Assembly (NCBI GenBank): GCA_973895155.1
Contig: OZ316892.1
Coordinates: forward strand, 2,356,001-2,420,000
Source: Marsupella aquatica
Lineage: Eukaryota; Marchantiophyta
Length of the DNA: 64,000 nt
Reading direction: 5' to 3'
Positions 12,801 through 22,691 of this stretch are shown here, in pieces (the stretch's first letter is position 1; every line of letters begins with the position of its first letter). A model generated the notes under the pieces. The model was not told the origin of the DNA, ran no database searches, and was given only the letters and a program-made list of their open reading frames with translations. A program made the translations under genes and the position numbers.

Positions 12801-14057
12801 GATATTGTTACAGCATTTCTATATGCTCTGATGGCTGGCCAGCCACCCATTTATATTCGACCACCACCAGGATATGAGACGTATACTGCCGATGGTCAGC
12901 TCCTCATCTGGTTACTCCTATCTGCTTTATACGGTTTACGGCAATCTCCTCGGCTCTGGTACATTGCGATTACTGAGTTTTTGGCTACTCATGGTTTTTT
13001 CCCGTTACTCTCAGATCCATGTGTTCTAAAAAATTCTACGGGGGATCTCATTGTCTTGTGGGTGGATGACATTATTACCATCTCCACGACCGTTGAAGGT
13101 GTCAATGCTATGCACTCCATGTTGTCATCCCGATATGAGATTCGTGCACTTGGAGACTTAACTGAGTATCTTGGGCTGGCAATTTATCGAGATCGGGCTG
13201 CAGGAGTTTTATATATTGCACAAAATCAGTATGCTCAAAAGGTTCTTACTCGTTTTCATATGAATGCTGAGGTTGCTCTCACTGCACCTTCCACTGGAAT
13301 TGATCAATTACTTCCGAGTGAAATCTCTGCCACACCAGATCAGTTACAATTGTATCAAGCTATGATTGGCTCCCTCATGTATCTAGCAGTGTGGACGCGG
13401 CCCGATATTGCTGAACGATGTGCACGCCTTGGCCAATTTGCACATAACCCTGCGCCTGAACATCAGGCTTCTGCTCGACATGTTCTGGCTTACCTCAGCG
13501 GCACCATTCATCTGGGTCTCAAGTATCATTCTGCTCTATACCAGGGTATTGAGATCCATTCTTTAAATTTCCAAGGATATTGTGATGCTTCTTTTGCCGG
13601 TGATGTTATTGATCGCAAATCTACCTCTGGCTATCTTTTCAAGCTTGCTGGTGGAGCTATCAGCTGGAAGTCACGCAAGCAGCCAATTATCACAACCAGC
13701 AGCACTGAGGCTGAATACGTCGCCTACTCTATTGCATGTAAAGAAGCTATTTGGCTTCGCGCTCTGCTACAACAACTTGATTTCTGTTCTTCTGATGTCT
13801 CTACTGTTGTCATCTGGGGAGATAATAAGCCAGCAATTGCTTTGACTATTAATCCAGAGCATCATGCTAGGACCAAGCATATCCAGATTCAGTGGCATTA
13901 TGTGCGTGAGCAAGTTCGTTTAGGGCATGTGCAGATCAAGTATTTGTCGACTGACAACATGCCTGCTGACGGCTTGACGAAACCACTGGCTGGAATCCGT
14001 TTTCAACGATTCATTGAGCTTCTTGGTCTTGTTTTCTTCCCAGTTTCTACCAATTAG
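9825..14057 (+). CDS. Copia gag-pol polyprotein, intact
   Basis: A single frame of 1,410 residues from the ATG at 9825; an upstream in-frame GTG at 9798 is not a likely plant start. Order: gag with N-terminal region near PNYEQW; CCHC zinc knuckle (residues 233-246, spacing C2-4-4); aspartic protease DSGA (D321); integrase zinc region with H..H..CETC; integrase catalytic D517, D580 and E616, exactly 35 residues between the last two; reverse transcriptase with LWVDD (D1081, D1082); RNase H with CDASF, STEAEY and GDNKPA. All catalytic acids are present. The RT box has tryptophan where YVDD is usual in Copia. Gag and Pol lie in one frame, as in most plant Copia elements, so capsid excess must arise by splicing or processing. 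Confidence 0.97.
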   Translation: MTFRDSTHLLPKLDGGPNYEQWQLLVSASLASSGGWKFIDGTAVSPVQEIDEKNYQFQARLETYNAQAAHARMIILSTCKTHIQATLALVPTAKECWDKLKKIYKPQGLIQKHNTWVAYVKLQYRGEDMETFTTQYRDALDRCAAAGIVIDTVVQTMQFLHSLDKHFNHWTTNVREHIRRNPKDSPSLDLLLQEARDEYHNDPDQAPLQPALQLNVNTSTSRPTSSTLPKELCPYCRLPRHKEDTCYYKYEHLRRPGWQPNTITMQRIQQRLKGTNNVQATLPTVLCPDSPPLDIFNFVQSLHHIHFEETPFADTGTWIADSGANHHFCNNRSLFQDYQSDPLSINTGAGQIISPGHGNLDLSVQCTDKSYRPIRLHNVRHMPSSALNTISEHLLEQKGVYWHGWESRFVFRATGQEFASAKKFDGLKVLCVKVPPSSTPDDNHFFAQSVSFPLLHSRFAHLHSDGVKKVVQQANITLTGSNVLPPCETCALAKSSRVISHESHTRATAPFQKIHIDLVGPISTPGLNHQRFFLLVTDDYSRSRWVYCVQHKSQVSSLVQKFCIAIQAHYSVKVGAIHCDNGTEFGSAELQQFLADLGCSISHSAPYHHTQNGIAERANGVIIERARAMLLDSHLPSRLWPEVVRTAVYVSNRLPTTVNPDLASPLATLNRAFKRPFNSNITHLRVFGAIVYMHIPPERRLRGDKFSSRARRGFLVGYGDGLNYRIWFPDTNEIAVSAYVSIDETPRLVSPLQSMTTDPALITFEQPIFSAPIDAPLIAPLSALAIDSQAPPIFSSAPDTIPNQVSPDAAEFFPTMIPPLGTISPEEFHEDVTAAIADMPPPPRRSTRSNRGVPPPRFCSASLLSHIPSTLLYSYSAALFSSFSDVPKTHKEAMSGPDAASWKEAEQKELHQLAKLNVARLIPLPPGARLLPSKWVYNRKKTGIYKARFVARGDKQRPGEDYGDTFASVVRPETFRTIMALVAIFNLEARSFDIVTAFLYALMAGQPPIYIRPPPGYETYTADGQLLIWLLLSALYGLRQSPRLWYIAITEFLATHGFFPLLSDPCVLKNSTGDLIVLWVDDIITISTTVEGVNAMHSMLSSRYEIRALGDLTEYLGLAIYRDRAAGVLYIAQNQYAQKVLTRFHMNAEVALTAPSTGIDQLLPSEISATPDQLQLYQAMIGSLMYLAVWTRPDIAERCARLGQFAHNPAPEHQASARHVLAYLSGTIHLGLKYHSALYQGIEIHSLNFQGYCDASFAGDVIDRKSTSGYLFKLAGGAISWKSRKQPIITTSSTEAEYVAYSIACKEAIWLRALLQQLDFCSSDVSTVVIWGDNKPAIALTINPEHHARTKHIQIQWHYVREQVRLGHVQIKYLSTDNMPADGLTKPLAGIRFQRFIELLGLVFFPVSTN

Positions 14058-14070
14058 AAGACAGTCGATC

Positions 14071-14079
14071 CGGGGGGTG
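14071..14079 (+). promoter_or_regulatory. Polypurine tract of Copia element 1
   Basis: A G-rich tract (CGGGGGGTG) directly abuts the 3' LTR and sits where plus-strand synthesis is primed in LTR elements. The assignment rests on position and composition. Confidence 0.75.
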
Positions 14080-14461
14080 TGTGAAGTGTTTCCCTTGTGA
14101 AGTGTTTCCCTTCTGTGTTCTGGTCTCGACGTCTTCCCACTTTCACTTCCGTTCTTATCGTAGGGCTTGTTTTTAGCTCTTTACTCCTTACTGTAAAGTG
14201 GCGCGGGTGTAAGGCAGTCTGTTGCCCAACACGTGTTTGAGCTTCCTATGGCGCGCCTGGCTCTTTTCAAACTCGTTTGAAGGGCAGGAGTGCCTGCACT
14301 TAAGCAGTATCCGCGACTGACTCTGGATAGAGCATTCAGTCTTTTACAATGAATCAATCAATGGATGTGAGCGCAATGTTTGCACTCTTCCACAGATACT
14401 GCGTATGATTTATGAATGTGTCAAAGTGTCTTATGTTTTGCTCTCCAAGCTACAGATCACA
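14080..14461 (+). repeat. 3' LTR of Copia element 1
   Basis: A 382-bp copy of the 5' LTR with a single C-to-T difference at 14258. It includes the same 16-bp doublet at its start (14080 and 14096) and is followed by the GGTCC target duplication. Confidence 0.98.
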
Positions 14462-14859
14462 GGTCCGTTCGTCCATGGCAGGGGTAGAGTGCATATCATA
14501 AAGCTAGAGCATGCGTAATTGTTGCTCATGACCTAAGTCGACAAAGACCTCTAGAGAATGTTGACGCAGAGGATAAGCAGATGTGATTTATTCTACATCT
14601 ATTCGGTGACTTTCTCATGGTAGAGCGCTGACGGGGAGAGAAACTTGCCCGTCCCACACTACACCAATGGCACTTAGATTTTGGTTCCATTCGAGGTGCC
14701 CCTCTATAGGCCTAGCAGAAGCGCTTGAAGCACAAAGTCCCTGAATCCAATTTGCTATTGAGCAGGCTCTCTAGCAGTCGATCGACAACCGGAATGCGAC
14801 ATCGTCAGGAGCTAGCGAATTGACCTTGACAACTGAACTGTGTTTTCTCCCGGCGCTAC

Positions 14860-16105
14860 AATCGCCTAGACCCGACCATGCGAATATCAGTCGTTCGTCG
14901 GAGAGAAGGACGATCAACCTCAGCTTGATGCGATTCTATTTCAGCTCTATTCTTGAAGAAGAAAACTTTGGATTGGGAGAGAAAGACGATTATTTCGTTG
15001 TTTGGCGTGGTTCTATTTCAGCTCTGCGTAGTGAAGAAAAGCAACCCAGCCGTTGCAAAAGTCGACTATCAACTGAAGAACTAAAACCTCGTAAGCTGCA
15101 ACATTCCAATGTTTGACGAACAACCGAAGACTAAACCTCATGAGTTGCAAGTTTGGATTTCTCCAGGACCTACAGTCGCCGATAGCCGACCATGCGAATG
15201 TCAGCCGTCCGTCGGAGAGAAAGGTGATCAACCTCGGCTTGATGCGATTCCACTTCAGCACTACTTCTCGAAGAGCTTTGGGTGGGAGAGAAAAACGATG
15301 AATCGATGTCATTGTTTGCGTGGTTCTACTTCAGCTCTGCCTTTTGAAGGAAAGAAACCCAGATTCGACTGAGAACAGAAGAACCACATCTAAAGTTGCC
15401 ATGTTGCGCAAATTAATCGAAGATCTGGACCTCGTGAGATTTGGAACCTCGTTCCCACAAAATCATTTCTTGTTAGAGTTGGTCGGTGGCGCTCCGTGAG
15501 GACCTATCCACATATTCGTGATACAGGTGATCAATCTCAGCTTGATGCGTTTTCACTTCAGCTCTACTTCTCGAAGAGGAAAGCTTTGGGTGGGAGAGAA
15601 AGGCGATGTATCGATGTCATTATTTTCCGTGGTTCAACTTCGGTTCTACCTTTCGAAGGAAAGAAACCCAGCAATTAGACTGAGAACAGCACAACACAGT
15701 GAAAGTTGAGCAGCTATCCACATATTCGTGATACAGGTTATCAATCTCGGCTTGATGCGTTTCCCTTCAGCTCTACTTCTCGAAGAAGAAAGCTTTGGGT
15801 GATAGAGAAAGGCGATGTATCGATGTCATTATTCTCCGTGGTTCAACTTCGGCTCCACCTTTCGAAGGAAAGAAACCCAGCCCTTAGACTGACAACAGCA
15901 AAGCACAGGGAATGCTGCCACACTGCGATAATGAATCGAAGAGCTGGACGTCAGATTTTTGGAAGCTCGACATCATTAAATTGTTTGATTCACACTGCGC
16001 TAATGAACCGAAGAGCTGGACGTTAGATTTTGGAAGCTCGAAATCATATTCTCGTTTGATTTAGTTGGTGGCGCTCCGTGAGGAGCTATCCAAATATTCG
16101 TGTAT
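14860..16105. repeat. Degenerate tandem array, units about 210-320 bp
   Basis: About four to five diverged copies follow one another. Shared landmarks are CAACCTCAGCTTGATGCG-like words (about 14916, 15230, 15537, 15747), CTTCTCGAAGA-type words, TTTGGGTGGGAGAGAAA-like words and AGGAAAGAAACCCAGC-like words. The phrase TGGCGCTCCGTGAGGA occurs near 15488 and 16071. Open frames inside the copies are not conserved in phase, so I read this as non-coding satellite-like DNA and not a gene. Confidence 0.8.
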
Positions 16106-16395
16106 GCCGCGTTTGTATCCCGCGCACGGTATTCTTTAGTAAAAGGCGAAAGAATAGTTCGCTATGTGCTGAACACACGGCAGAGGTGACAGGAGAGGAG
16201 CAGCGACTGCTATTTTGTTCAATACTTGAGTTATGTTTGCATGCCCCACTTATGGTTTATTTCTAGCTCTCGGCAGCCTCCAATCCGCCAGCTCAGTGCT
16301 CGTGCTTCAAAGCAAGTACACTTGAAAGCCTCGAAAAAGCGGAGAATGTGCATTTGCTTTGCAGCACTTGAAAGCTGAAAGCAGACCCATCCAAG

Positions 16396-16550
16396 AGAGG
16401 ATACTAGACATTCTGCTTCTGAGCCTGTCATTCGGTAGGGTAACCAGTACCAGGGATCCGAGAAAGTAGAGGATACTAGACTTTCTGCTCCGGAGCATGT
16501 GATTCGGTAGGGTTACCACAAGGGGACCATACCAGGGATCCGACAAGGAC
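16396..16550. repeat. Two diverged tandem copies, about 75-80 bp
   Basis: Both copies begin GAGGATACTAGAC (about 16397 and 16469), pass through ATTCGGTAGGGT and end CCAGGGATCCGA. The second carries a short insertion. No coding content. Confidence 0.8.
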
Positions 16551-19102
16551 CAAGAGATAGAGAGAGTTTAAACCAAAGCCCCAAAACGGGTCAGCCAGAG
16601 GCTGATAAGAAACCAGACAGTACTCCCACAACTACACCCCACCTACACACATACCCTCCACACCCCTTTGCCTGTGGAGGGCGGTTCCAAGTGTTGTCAT
16701 AACATAAACCATGACTCCATAGAGAAAAAGAATTTGGCAAAGATCAACCAAGACTCTATCCTAAACACTTAAATAAGACTCTATTACCAAGCAAGCATGA
16801 CTCCGTTCCTTGGAAAGAAGTGTTGCGAAAACATAAATCACAACTCCATCAATCATGACTCTTATTAACCAAAGTACTAGGCTCCCTTGAACACTTAGAC
16901 TATGTTACTGACAAAGCAAGTATGACTATGTTGGAAAGAAGTGTTCACTTGCCAAAACATAAACCATGACTCCACAAGGAAGAAGTCAACAACACAAAGT
17001 CGATTGGGCCGGAGCGTGCGATCAAAAGTGAAGGTTGCCAAAACATACACCCGAAGTCGATCACACAAAGTTGATCGGGCCGGAGCACGTGACAAAATGT
17101 TAGAGTATTGGTTTAAGTTCTAGTAAACTCGGGCCGGAGCGGGCAGCAGCATCAGGGACTGGGACGGGCAGTGTACGGTGCCCCAGGAAAATGGGGGCAC
17201 ATTAACTCTAAGTAGATCTAACTCGTGGTAGAATAATGCACACTCAAGATTTGTATCCACTCATTGTGAAGATTCAACCTTGATTCAAATTAGTAAATTA
17301 AATTAAAAACGCTAGGCCTTATGTGTATTAGGGTTCTTTTCCCTCATTATGGGCAAGATGTCCTGCAACTATTTGGGGGCATCATAACACACAAAGCCCT
17401 GTAAATTGGGCTTTACTAGTCTTGATTATGCCCTTCCTGATTTTTCTCTTTGTAATTTCTAGGGTATTATTTATTCCCGTATTTATTGAATAAGATTTGG
17501 AGAACCGTCATAAAGATTAGTAAAGATGAAAATCTCTTAGGCTTTGAAGTGTGCACACTCCTATTGGGATAGTACTTACCGGGAAAGTATTTTCACATTT
17601 AAGGGATGGTTATTTTGTTGTTTTGATTCATGAACTAAGGTGGCACGAGCTGCAACAATCAGTTGATTTATGAATTAGTTCACTAACGTACTTGCACAAG
17701 GTTCCAGTTCACCAGGTCCAAACAATATCTCATTCAAGAAGAGATTCAAACCTTCCAGACTTCAAGACTGAGTTAGTACATCGTGGCAAGTCAAGAAGTG
17801 TGAACGTGCCAGCTAGCTTGAAAGCGCTCGCAAGAACGAATTGATAGAAGAAAACATGGTAGGCCGGCTAAAGGTTTTGGTACTGATAGCTTTTGCAGAC
17901 AGAAGGAAACATGGTACGTCGGTTAAAGGTTTTTGTACTGATAGCTTTTGCAGACAGAAGGAAACATGGTGGGTCCATCCGTGGGCCTTCTGTATAAATG
18001 CAAACCACTCACGGAATGAATACATACACATTAGTGTGGACTTGCCAGTCCACGACAGTGGTGTTTGGCTCATTCAGCTCTAGATCAGACTCTCTAGTCC
18101 AAGACGGGATAGGAAAGTCTGATTTTTTTAATTTTAGACCACAATCGCACGTACTCACTTAGATTGGAGTCCACTGGAGGAGAGAAGTTCAGTGCAGGTG
18201 AGACGGGATAGATTGACATAACATGGTGAATGTCAATCTAGACACAGGACCCCATTGTCTGAACGCACTGTCGCTGCATGAATTTGCGTATCCTACTACA
18301 TATGCACCAAAGAGTTTGTTGGGGCCAAGAGATCGATAGGGGTACAATTCTGATGCCGGGGAGAATGCTGATGCGACGCGAGAGAGAACTGTGACGAGCT
18401 AAAGTGCTGCAGATATATATCCTTGTCTACCTTTGACCTGAGTTTTAGAGATCAAATCGGTGCAGTTGATTGGCCCAGCTATTCTTTCGCAGGCACCGTA
18501 CCAAATGTTGAAGTGACCCACGAAGCACTCGATGGTCGATCGGTCGAACCGAGCGTCGAACCAGCCAGATAACTTAGTCAAATGGAAATGAACGACTCCA
18601 GTTCTGCAGACTGGAATGGAAAGCTTGCCCTATCATTATATTTTTGTCGAGTGGTTATCAATCTGTCAAACGTAGATGACGTTCTGGCCGCTCTAGCTAA
18701 TGCCTTCCAAGCTGCCATCATCAATATATCTCTTCATGCTCGTCGCGGACTATGGAGGCTATCTGTTTATTTCTTGCAATGCAACACTACTTCGATCAAG
18801 TTGGAAACGATGATTGTCTGATCTGTACGTCTCAAGGGAGAAGCCTTCTTACAATTCGACTCTTATTCGTAACTCTTGATTCTTTCTTGGACTGAGCACA
18901 CTTCGCTTGAAAGAGTTGAACTCAGGCACGAGTAAATTCTACAGAGCTCTAGCTAGTTCGAGCCTAGCTACATTAGAAAGACTAGTCAGTTGGATCAGGA
19001 GTAAAAACTTAACAAAGCTTGGATGCCCCAACAGCGGGCCCAAGAGTTCTCGTTGTACCGGCCAACCCGTATACCAATTGAAATAAATGACTGGAAGATA
19101 AA
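16551..19102. other. Repeat-rich intergenic DNA, possible LTR remnant
   Basis: No gene recognised. From 16600 to 17000 a word like ACATAAACCATGACTCC recurs irregularly. GGGCCGGAGC recurs near 17007, 17079 and 17130. From about 17098 the sequence starts TGTTAGAG and has an AT-rich leader-like stretch, which could be the edge of a decayed LTR, but no partner repeat, primer site or pol region was found. Short frames near 18399-18821 have no recognisable domain. Confidence 0.5.
17852..17970. repeat. 55-bp tandem duplication
   Basis: Two adjacent 55-bp copies (17852-17906 and 17907-17961) plus nine bases of a third. Each starts AAACATGGTA and contains TGATAGCTTTTGCAGACAG. The copies differ at a few positions. 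Confidence 0.9.
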
Positions 19103-20835
19103 ATGACGACGACTATCAAGGCAAACAACGAAACAGCCGGTGACGGTATCCTTCTCCGACCGGGAGGGAGGGGACCATGGATGATCTGTGTAATGTTTCT
19201 GCTACTAGTTACCGTCATCCTGAACTTGGACTTTCAGGGCGAGGGCAGAATTACATCCATCAACCTGTTTGCACAGTATTCTCTGGAACTGCCCTTGTTC
19301 AGCTCCATGAGTATGAGTGCTCCACACAAATTCTGGCACAACTTGTTGTTGGAGGAACCATATGATTACACAAGCACGCTAATCGGTCTCTTACATTTGA
19401 ACTCCACAGGTGCCAACCCTTGCTACCAGGCCATTACGAACTTCACGATATTGGAAGGGCTTCCCGAACCGGTTACCGGGAAATATCTCTTCGCAACTGA
19501 CGTCTTGCATCGGCTGACTCTCGTCGCGTACGAGGAGAATGGGTTGAGAAGATGCGCTGGAGGAGACTACTTCGAGGTGGATTTGCATAGCGATTACTAC
19601 AAATCACGGCTCCCCACGGTGGACTTTGGAAACGGGAGTTACGGTCTGGACCTCATTGTCCCAGCCAGATTTGCCGGACCCTTCGTCCTGGAGATCTCCC
19701 TCCTTTACGGCAACTGGCACGGCCTAGAGGTTGTCCCAGACCAGTGGGCCAAAATGTCCATAATACTGTCCGAGAAATTGAAAATGGTTGCCGAATTGTT
19801 TGGTGACCCCAAGACCAGAAGGCCCCAACGCGCTCCTCTCAAGCAATGTACTCAGGCCGATTTCGATGATCTAACTTCATGGCAAGGGCGGTGGACTCGC
19901 AGCTGGTTCAACGAGTCGTGCGAGGCAGACGAGCAAAAACGCTTCCGATGCCTTCCCAAGGACCATTACAATTGCGAGGAGCCGTGGTGCTTCGGACCAG
20001 TTGGCAGCATTGACAGCAACGGCTGGGCATACTCGGCTCACTGCAGCTTCAAGATCTTTACAGCAGAAGAGGCTTGGAAGTGTCTAGACGGCAGGTGGTT
20101 CCTGCTGTGGGGTGACTCCAACTTCCTAGACACAGCTCGCAACCTTATTCTCTTTGTGATGGATCAACCGTTGCCTGATGGGGAGTGGTTGGGAGGCTAC
20201 AATTTCAAACGCAATTACGAAGTCACGTTCGTCAATCAGCATGCTCCAGACCAGACCTTCCAAATCAGCCAGATCTGGAACGGAGCCTTCCGAGAGGTGG
20301 ACATTGGAGAGGGCCTAGACGTTCTCAAAATCGAGGAGCATCAGCAGAGACTGCTCGATCATTTCAACGGCACCAATAGATGGCCGGACACGATCGTCAT
20401 GAACTCGGGGATGCACGACGGTATCCGCCAAGCTACGACCGAGAGCTACGTTGCGATTGCGGAGTGGGCCATTGACTGGTGGATCAAATTCTACAACAAC
20501 CTGCCTCAGAATCGAAGGCCCCAGCTGTTGTGGAGGACCACCATCGCACCCGCGGGATGGGTGAGGCACATGCCGTCGAATCCCAACAAACTGGAGATGT
20601 ATAATCACATCATGATGGAGAAACTGGTGGGGGTAAGAGATGTTTTGCCCATCAAGTTCATCGATACGTTTGATCTCACGTTTCCTTTCCATTACAACAA
20701 TGAGTACTGTGATGGTGGGCATTATGGTCGTCCCCCGGCTCAAATGAGACTCCCTGGTTTGACAATCCGCACTGGTATTTCGTGGATATCATGCTTGCTC
20801 ACATGTGGCTCAATGCTCTTTGTCCTTCCACGTAA
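19103..20835 (+). CDS. Type II membrane SGNH/PC-esterase-like (NXPE-like) protein, frame break near 3' end
   Basis: A single-exon gene from the ATG at 19103. A short N-terminal tail precedes one hydrophobic signal-anchor (about residues 26-42), suggesting a Golgi or secretory lumenal enzyme. A beta-rich region (about 105-215) resembles the Ig-like N-domain of NXPE proteins. A cysteine-rich stretch leads to WGDSN (S339), NSG (N434) and DGGH (D537, H540), the SGNH-hydrolase set used by PC-esterases and TBL-type O-acetyltransferases. The open frame as given runs to 20890 (595 codons). However, the family-like ending with PWFDNPHWYFVD and LNALCP lies in another frame ending at the TAA 20833-20835. 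The frames would join if the C5 run at 20732-20736 had one more C, giving 577 residues. Substrate is unknown. Confidence 0.75.
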
Positions 20836-20890
20836 AAATTCGTGCTGGTCTACACAATTTTGGTGTGAAGTGGACTTCAGTAGCCGTTGA

Positions 20891-22691
20891 TTCACCTACA
20901 CTTCGATTGAAATTCTCCTACGTGATCCCCGACGTGATCTTACTTCTGCATTTGTCCAAAAAGAAAGGACAAAAAACCTTCTCCATGACTGTCCTTGAAT
21001 GAGCACTCCTAATGATGATTCTTCAATGTGTCCAGTCTTCTCAGCTCTGCATTGAAAACTGTGGTAGCCGCCGATAATTTATTGCGCACAGAAACCCCAC
21101 GACTCGCTATTTTATTATGGTTCTATAAAATAAAATTGCGTTGTTCTGGTTTGAATTAACATCATTTGTTTTGAATTTGCGAGCTTCTTGGATATTCTCC
21201 AGCAGTTCATTTGGACCAGTTGCTAAAAGTTTCCATTTTATGTTGTGGTAAAATATTTGGGTCCACAAGCGCTTATATCGCCAAAAGCAACGATGAAACC
21301 CAGTCTACAGGTATGTTTTCCTCCAAACTGTCAGTCATGTAATCCAGATCAAAGGTCAGAACCTCCCCAACTTCCAGTAAGGGGTCTCACATTTAGACTT
21401 TTCACATTCCCTAAGTGATCTGTTCCAATTACAGTCACAAGTGTTACTTACCTGAGGTCATGGTCCATGATGTCTGCTCATCAACAAAGTATCGATATGC
21501 TATGCACATGAAGAAGTTCTAATCAAGATTAGCCAAGAAGAACTTTGTAAAGAAAAATCCCATGATCATGCATAGTCATGGCTAAGCCATATACAGCAAA
21601 GACCATAGATGCCCCTAATCAGATCACCTCTAAAGTACCACAGTGGATCCATATTCTTGAATACGTCCCCCAACCCCAGCCCCGGAGCTTTCCTTCCCGA
21701 GTTCGGGCAACAAGACAGCATAAGGCGAGCATAGACTTTGCCAGGTAGACAATAGATGCGTGTGTAAAGGAAGTCACCAACAAGTAAGTTGTCTAAGAAA
21801 GTACGTTATGATATGGCCGCCAGCAGCACATATGCAGTTGGTGCTAACAACCAAGAAGTTGAAGTTGAGGAAACAAAGAAGTTTTCAAAGCTTTGTATGT
21901 GTCATGCCCGGACGCCTTCGTCCCACCCTTTCAACTAGGAAAGGTGAGCGAGACTTGTGGAAACTATGAATTGATCACAAAGTGGACTCACGCAGTCGAG
22001 TTGAGGCTCGCCTTCACATGAAACAGTGTCTCCGTGATTTGATCGGTTTGATAGTTCGGCAAACACCAATTACGGATCTCTTTCGACATAAATAACCGAA
22101 CTCCAATTTCTGTTCAGAAGCTTTCCCTAATGTCAAGCCAGTGACTACCTTATAAGCTGCTACACTGTTCAGCAATGTGCTTTCGAAAATTTATTTAAAA
22201 CATTGAGATTCACTGGAGATGTTGTTCAATTATGTCACTGGAAATTTCCTACCAAACATCTATTGTAATCCTACCCACACTACACAAATGAGCAATCTAC
22301 TATTCTTACAGCCCTCCCGAACCTTTCCCTTCATCAAAATAACGGACTTCCTGGTAGAGTGTAGTCTATATAACTTGTTGGCGTTGACGCTGTAAGCTTG
22401 GACATGACGCAAAAATGTAACCACACAGATCCCACCTCGATGAGTCAGAAGTCGACGTAACATGGTTCGGCTTGGCTGTGTGGCTAAATTGCAAAGCTTG
22501 CACCCTAATATGTTTTATCAGCTTGTCATAGGACTACCGTCATTTGCCCATATTGCCAGACTTAAATACCTGCGATATCTATCAGTTTTAAACCTGCTGC
22601 TACTATGGTCTTGAATGGTATAAAGTGGTGAAGTCTCCTGCAAGTAATACAATCCGGCAAACAATAATGGAATATAAACTCGTCGCATCGG
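20891..22691. other. Intergenic DNA, no gene seen
   Basis: 3' flanks of two convergent genes (SGNH-like on plus, coiled-coil on minus). Mixed composition with an AT-rich part near 21100-21200. Short frames have no recognisable domain, and no RNA gene was identified. Confidence 0.5.

Larger units (their letters stand above)
9326..14461 (+). mobile_element. Intact Ty1/Copia LTR retrotransposon (5,136 bp)
   Basis: A complete element: 382-bp LTRs, a primer-binding site abutting the 5' LTR, one long gag-pol frame, a G-rich polypurine tract abutting the 3' LTR, and the 5-bp target duplication GGTCC (9321-9325 and 14462-14466). The LTRs differ at one site only (C at 9504, T at 14258). The domain order protease, integrase, reverse transcriptase, RNase H is the Copia order. 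No frame break was found. This is a very recent and probably mobile copy inserted between the ABCG gene and repeat DNA. Confidence 0.98.
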
